From Campylobacterota bacterium (GTDB lineage Bacteria; Campylobacterota; Campylobacteria; Campylobacterales; Sulfurospirillaceae): a DNA stretch of 9,356 nucleotides. The translations under genes were made by a program, and so were the position numbers. Location of the stretch: NCBI GenBank assembly GCA_009930355.1, contig RZYK01000073.1:1-9356 (forward strand). Reading direction: 5' to 3'. The first letter of the stretch is position 1, and every line of letters starts with the position of its first letter. Positions 6,356 to 9,356 of the stretch are shown piece by piece. The notes under the pieces are model-generated. The model saw nothing but the letters and a program-made list of their open reading frames with translations. It ran no database searches and was not told where the DNA came from.

Positions 6356-6691
6356 CTATTTGAGGCGACCAAAAACGGTGTATGTCTCCCAGTAAATATC
6401 GATTGATTCTTTGAGTTTTTCATCCGTTAGGGTTGTCTTTTTTTTAACTCCAAAGCGTTGTATAAGGCCATCTTGCAAGATAGAAGTATCTTTTTTAGGA
6501 TTTTTAAGATAGGCCATCATCGCTTTTTTTACTTCCGCTTCGCTGCTATACTTCAGTAAATATCGGTAAAAAAATTTGTCAATTTTTACAGCCAATTCTT
6601 TGTGGCAAGAAAGACAGTTTTGCTCATATACATTTTGTTTTGCACAGCAAATGGAGCTAATAACCAATAAAAAGAGAATATGCTTTACCAT
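6356..6691 (-). CDS. Small periplasmic monohaem cytochrome c-like protein
   Basis: A 111-residue protein with a Sec signal peptide (residues 1 to about 17, ending ICCA) and one haem-attachment motif, CLSCH, with Cys26, Cys29 and proximal His30. The mature protein is about 94 residues, Lys-rich and largely helical. No distal haem ligand is obvious: there is no other histidine in the mature chain, and Met58/Met59 are the best candidates. It probably carries electrons or senses redox state in the periplasm; the partner is unknown. Its ATG overlaps the end of the histidine kinase gene by 7 nt and lacks a good Shine-Dalgarno, so it is probably translated by coupling as the last gene of the operon. 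The link to a two-component system suggests, but does not prove, a redox or envelope-stress role. Confidence 0.85.
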   Translation of the reverse strand: MVKHILFLLVISSICCAKQNVYEQNCLSCHKELAVKIDKFFYRYLLKYSSEAEVKKAMMAYLKNPKKDTSILQDGLIQRFGVKKKTTLTDEKLKESIDIYWETYTVFGRLK

Positions 6692-7872
6692 GAAATTTTC
6701 ACACGTGTTCCTTGATTTGCTTGAGAGTCAATCTTTACATGTAAAGAGTACTCTTTAGCAATTGCCCAGACGATATTTAGTCCAATACCAAACCCTCCTA
6801 CACTTCTATCAAAGCGCGTGTAGCGTTCAAAAACTTGATGGATTTGACTCTCTTGTATTCCTCGACCACTGTCTTGAATGACAATGCCCTCAGGGCTAAG
6901 GCTAAGATAAATAGAGCCTTGTATGGTGTTATATTTAATGGCATTAGAGAGAATATTATCAATCAATTTAGCCATTTTTTTTCGATCAATGATTAAGGTG
7001 ATATTCTCTTGTAAATCAGTGCTTATCGTAATCTTTTTTGATTCTAAAAGCAGTGCAAAATACTCAATGCGCTCTTCAATGAGTGTCTTAAGATCAACGC
7101 TTTCATCGTGTGAGCCCATATGATTTGAAAGAACCAAATAGGTTAAATCATCATAAAGGTTTGAGATAGTTTTAGAGGCAATACTCATGCGTTTAATCTT
7201 CTTTGCCAAGGCGCTATCGAGTGTTTCAAGTTCAATCATCTCAATGTTGGAGAGAATGGCATTAATGGGAGTGTTAAGTTCATGTGTAGTGTCTTTAATG
7301 AAACGATCTAACAGTATAATAGTCTCTCTCATGGGACGCAAAAGAAGGTTTAGTAAAAAATAACCAATAACCACTAGCACTCCAAAGATAAGCCCACCAT
7401 AAAGCAAGAGTTTGCGGTAGACTTTATGATCCCATCGCTTTGGCGCTGGAACTTCAAGAACAATGTAGCGTGCACCCAAATAGTAAGACTCTAACTCTTT
7501 AATAAAGTAAATTCTTCCATTTTCGAGATAAATATCTTCATAAAGATTGACTTTTTTAGCATGCAGAGTCGAGAAAATTTGTTTGAGTGAACTATCGTAA
7601 ATGGCAGAGTTAAAGCGCTCATCTCTTGGGTACGTTTGTTCTTTTTCAAAGTTTACATGTAAAGATTTTAGGCGTGCAATTTGCTCATTAGTGAGGTTTG
7701 AAAGGCTCTCTTTTTGATTTTGAAGCATTAAATTACGTTCAAATCCATAGTACAAAAATGCCACAAATGCCAAAATAAGCAAGGTTAAAAAGGCGTAAAG
7801 CCCCAAAAACGACCAAAGCGTTTTTTTCTCGCTAGAGCGTAAATTTATATCCCAGTTTTTTAATGCTAACAA
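6685..7872 (-). CDS. Sensor histidine kinase without HAMP domain
   Basis: A 395-residue membrane histidine kinase, partner of the response regulator encoded just before it. Helix 1 (about 19-42), a ~110-residue periplasmic sensor region (43-153) and helix 2 (about 155-178) are followed after only ~18 residues by the H-box THELNTP, with phospho-acceptor His197. No HAMP domain fits in that linker. The ATPase region has the N-box (Asn306, Asn310), G1 box DSGRG (334-338) and F/G2 boxes (about 348-364, GGFGIGL), so it looks active. The signal sensed is unknown. The start codon is TTG at 7872: an in-frame stop lies 12 nt upstream, the next ATG would delete helix 1, and GGGAAAG at 7879-7885 is a fair ribosome binding site. 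It overlaps the regulator gene by 41 nt and contains two TTTACATGTAAA copies. Confidence 0.92.
   Translation of the reverse strand: MLALKNWDINLRSSEKKTLWSFLGLYAFLTLLILAFVAFLYYGFERNLMLQNQKESLSNLTNEQIARLKSLHVNFEKEQTYPRDERFNSAIYDSSLKQIFSTLHAKKVNLYEDIYLENGRIYFIKELESYYLGARYIVLEVPAPKRWDHKVYRKLLLYGGLIFGVLVVIGYFLLNLLLRPMRETIILLDRFIKDTTHELNTPINAILSNIEMIELETLDSALAKKIKRMSIASKTISNLYDDLTYLVLSNHMGSHDESVDLKTLIEERIEYFALLLESKKITISTDLQENITLIIDRKKMAKLIDNILSNAIKYNTIQGSIYLSLSPEGIVIQDSGRGIQESQIHQVFERYTRFDRSVGGFGIGLNIVWAIAKEYSLHVKIDSQANQGTRVKISW
6732..6747. repeat. Iterated palindrome TTTACATGTAAA, copy 4 (extended to 16 bp)
   Basis: The 12-bp element at 6734-6745 is extended by matching flanks to a perfect 16-bp palindrome. 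It lies near the 3' end of the histidine kinase gene and is read in the same frame as copies 1 and 5, giving Ser-Leu-His-Val-Lys. Confidence 0.9.
7652..7663. repeat. Iterated palindrome TTTACATGTAAA, copy 5 (inside histidine kinase sensor domain)
   Basis: A perfect 12-bp palindrome in the part of the kinase gene that encodes the periplasmic sensor region. It is read as Ser-Leu-His-Val-Asn, the same frame as the other coding copies. Confidence 0.9.
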
Positions 7873-8500
7873 TCTGTTCTTTCCCTATTAGTTTGCGAAG
7901 GTTTTTAATGTAGGTGCGAAGGGTATCGTCACTGCCTTGTTCGTTGTAATCCCAAAGGTGCGCCATAAGTGTCTCATGGCTAATAATTTCATTTTTCTTT
8001 TGAAGGAAAAGTTTCAGCAGTTTTGCTTCTTTGTTTTGAAGCTGTATGGCATGATTGTTGATAAAAAGTTGATGTGTTTGTGTGTCATATTCACTGTTTT
8101 CATTCAGGGTTATTTTGTTGCTTTGCGTATGAAAAAACTCTCGTTTTAAAAGAGTTTCAATGCGAAAGAGAAGCTCTTTTAAGGCAAAAGGCTTACGTAT
8201 ATAGTCATCACATCCGCTTTTATACCCATGTTCAACATCTTCGATACTGTTTAAGGAAGTGAGAAAAATCGCAGGGGTATTTCGTGATTCTTTACGCATT
8301 TTACAGAGCAGTTCAAAGCCGTTTAGATATGGAACATTGACATCGAGTAAAAGAAGGTCAAATTGCTGTTCATAGAGGATCTCTTCTGCTTTTTCTCCAT
8401 CATAAACAGGGGTGACATCATACCCCTTAGACTCTAGAAACTCGCACACGGTTTCACTTAAGTTCGTGTCATCTTCTAAAAGGAGTAGTTTAGTTTTCAC
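7832..8500 (-). CDS. OmpR-family response regulator
   Basis: A 222-residue DNA-binding response regulator from a GTG start. The receiver domain (1 to about 118) has acidic residues Asp10-Asp11, phospho-acceptor Asp53 (LLLLDVNVP), Thr81 and Lys103 (RKPF), all canonical. A winged-helix effector domain (about 128-222) contains the recognition-helix region DDTLRTYIKNLRKLIG and ends KKLGYKFTL. GTG 8500 is chosen because receiver domains normally begin one or two residues before this first strand, GAAGAG at 8507-8512 is suitably spaced, and longer versions from ATG 8548 or 8530 lack Shine-Dalgarno sites and add an unusual basic tail. It overlaps the upstream small gene by 11 nt and the downstream kinase by 41 nt, so all three are coupled. 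It probably regulates envelope genes, perhaps its own operon; targets are unknown. Confidence 0.92.
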   Translation of the reverse strand: MKTKLLLLEDDTNLSETVCEFLESKGYDVTPVYDGEKAEEILYEQQFDLLLLDVNVPYLNGFELLCKMRKESRNTPAIFLTSLNSIEDVEHGYKSGCDDYIRKPFALKELLFRIETLLKREFFHTQSNKITLNENSEYDTQTHQLFINNHAIQLQNKEAKLLKLFLQKKNEIISHETLMAHLWDYNEQGSDDTLRTYIKNLRKLIGKEQIVSIKKLGYKFTL

Positions 8501-8717
8501 GCTGTTCTCTTCGTTGTTTTTCTGCTTCATAAAGCGCTTTTTGTTCATCGTTCATTTGCTCAAAACGTTGTGTGAGTTCTTTCAAAAAACGCTCCATTTT
8601 TACCTCTTCGACATAGCCAATTAACGCAATTAACTCTTCCGTGCTCATTTCACTAAAATCTGTTTTTGCAAACAGTGTTGAAAGTAAAAAAAGAGTGAAG
8701 AAGAGTGCTCTTTTCAT
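8490..8717 (-). CDS. Small DUF1104-like periplasmic protein, possible modulator of the adjacent sensor kinase
   Basis: A 75-residue protein with a clear signal peptide (MKRALFFTLFLLSTLFA, cleavage near residue 17) and a ~58-residue all-helical charged mature part. The segment FSEMSTEELIALIGYV followed by MNDEQKALYE resembles DUF1104 proteins of Campylobacterota, from memory. The two short motifs MSTEE and MNDEQ also recall the LTxxQ motifs of CpxP/Spy-type periplasmic proteins, which restrain sensor kinases or act as chaperones; that link is inference. The gene begins 2 nt after the lipoprotein stop and overlaps the response regulator by 11 nt, which supports a joint function with the two-component system. 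There are no cysteines or metal motifs. Confidence 0.83.
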   Translation of the reverse strand: MKRALFFTLFLLSTLFAKTDFSEMSTEELIALIGYVEEVKMERFLKELTQRFEQMNDEQKALYEAEKQRREQREN

Positions 8718-8719
8718 GC

Positions 8720-9316
8720 TTACTTACGAACCTCGTTTATCCATGTGGCCAGTTGCTTCACCACATCTGCCGTCGCAAAATTAAAGGCTTCTACCACACC
8801 CGCTGCTCCATTGGTATTGGTGACATCTTTTTTAGAAGAGAGGCGAGCACTGCCTAAGACTTCACCGCTTTTAAGTTCAATAAGATGCACCCGAAGACTA
8901 ATATACACATATGATTTTCCACTTTCAACGAAAACTTCTTCAAAGTTGTGTAAAACGGATTCTAGGACTAAGTTGTTTGATGCCATAGAGGTACCAGATA
9001 TGACCGATTCAAAATGATTTTGGTCTTCTAAAGCTTCCGTGATGAGGTGTTGGAGTTTTAAACTAGGGGTTTCACTCCATATGCCATATTTGTAAGGCTG
9101 GGTCGCACCACCTTTTTTGTACAAGATAGCTCTGGTATTGAGTCCGCTAGGTGTGTCAATACGTGCAATTTTGAGTACATCGTTGTTGTGTGTCTCAAAT
9201 CGCTCTAGTTTAATCATGGGATCAAGCGAGTAGTTGAAGGGTTTGAGTGTTGTCTCTTTAACACTACAACCACTAAAAAGTAAAAGAGCACAAAGTCCTA
9301 GGAGTTCTTTTTTCAT
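8720..9316 (-). CDS. ABC-type transport auxiliary lipoprotein (MCE/Mla/Pqi-associated)
   Basis: A 198-residue lipoprotein resembling the ABC-transporter auxiliary component family (PF03886; PqiC-like). A signal peptide ends LLLFSGC with Cys17 as the lipidated residue. The mature part has family-like features: YSLDP near the start, RFETHNNDVLKIARIDTPSG, LNTRAILYKKG (about 60-70), then YKYGIWSETPSLKLQHLITEAL (split as YKYGIWSE and TPSLKLQHLITEAL). Such lipoproteins accompany MCE-domain phospholipid transporters between inner and outer membranes. Permease, ATPase and MCE genes would be expected upstream, to the right of the window. ATG 9316 is preferred to ATG 9319 because AGGA is 6 nt rather than 3 nt away. 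It is the first gene of the - strand run inside the window and lies 2 nt from the DUF1104-like gene. Confidence 0.82.
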   Translation of the reverse strand: MKKELLGLCALLLFSGCSVKETTLKPFNYSLDPMIKLERFETHNNDVLKIARIDTPSGLNTRAILYKKGGATQPYKYGIWSETPSLKLQHLITEALEDQNHFESVISGTSMASNNLVLESVLHNFEEVFVESGKSYVYISLRVHLIELKSGEVLGSARLSSKKDVTNTNGAAGVVEAFNFATADVVKQLATWINEVRK

Positions 9317-9337
9317 CATTTATCCTTTTTAATTATT

Positions 9338-9356
9338 AGAGTTCTTGCAGAACTCT
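9338..9356. repeat. Inverted repeat at the window edge
   Basis: AGAGTTCT-TGC-AGAACTCT is a perfect 8-bp stem with a 3-nt loop, 21 nt upstream of the lipoprotein start. On the - strand it is followed by AATAATTAAAAAGG, which has no T-run, so it is not a standard terminator for leftward transcription. It could be an operator, a 5' leader hairpin, or half of a terminator whose T-run lies outside the window. Confidence 0.6.

Noticed and set aside
6344..6375. A bidirectional terminator between dgkA and the cytochrome gene
   Set aside because: Only 2 nt separate the stops, and no GC-rich stem with T-runs is visible on either strand.
3414..7663. TTTACATGTAAA as the operator of a single known regulator
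   Set aside because: Three of four perfect copies are deep inside coding regions, and I cannot match the sequence to a known Campylobacterota regulator.
8501..8548. A 16-residue N-terminal extension of the response regulator from ATG 8548
   Set aside because: It would overlap the DUF1104-like gene by 59 nt, has no Shine-Dalgarno, and adds a basic tail not seen before the first receiver strand; GTG 8500 fits better.

Overview
This 9.36 kb window most likely comes from a member of the Campylobacterota (Epsilonproteobacteria), with a Sulfurospirillum-like genome as my best guess. The evidence is an AT-rich genome, tightly packed genes, family-restricted proteins (a UPF0323 lipoprotein and a DUF1104-like periplasmic protein), and a gene order (UPF0323 lipoprotein, glutathionylspermidine-synthase-like ATP-grasp protein, D-2-hydroxyacid dehydrogenase, yajQ) that I recall from Campylobacter jejuni around Cj0371-Cj0374. 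No database search was possible, so genus and family names rest on motif recognition.

Left block (71-4350, + strand): six genes lie head to tail with 0-9 nt between them. They encode an HTH/coiled-coil protein, a UPF0323 lipoprotein with a glycine zipper and a Ser/Thr tail ending in Gly-Gly, a GspS-like ATP-grasp amide ligase, a D-2-hydroxyacid dehydrogenase, the YajQ nucleotide-binding protein, and a small two-helix membrane protein of unknown function. The lipoprotein/ligase pair resembles the E. coli YgiB-YgiC and YjfM-YjfC pairs in architecture and may be an uncharacterised protein-modification module.

Middle block (4392-6353, + strand): a complete phosphoethanolamine transferase (eptC/eptA type) is followed 9 nt later by diacylglycerol kinase dgkA. 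The transferase releases diacylglycerol from phosphatidylethanolamine and the kinase recycles it, so the pair forms one envelope-lipid pathway.

Right block (6356-9316, - strand, convergent with dgkA): reading leftward, there is an ABC-transporter auxiliary lipoprotein (MCE/Mla/Pqi type), a small DUF1104-like periplasmic protein, an OmpR-type response regulator (GTG start), a HAMP-less sensor histidine kinase (TTG start) and a small monohaem cytochrome c. Gaps and overlaps are 2, -11, -41 and -7 nt, so this is a translationally coupled operon, probably an envelope-sensing system.

The most striking signal is not a gene. The 12-bp palindrome TTTACATGTAAA occurs four times perfectly, plus once as its 10-bp core, between 3414 and 7663. 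Chance expectation from base composition is about 0.003 copies. Three of the four perfect copies lie inside genes and all are read in the same frame (Leu-His-Val), while the 10-bp copy supplies the dgkA stop codon. This looks like a highly iterated palindrome comparable in principle to cyanobacterial HIP1. No RNA genes, CRISPR arrays, insertion sequences or clear intrinsic terminators were seen, and no gene-free stretch exceeds 75 bases.
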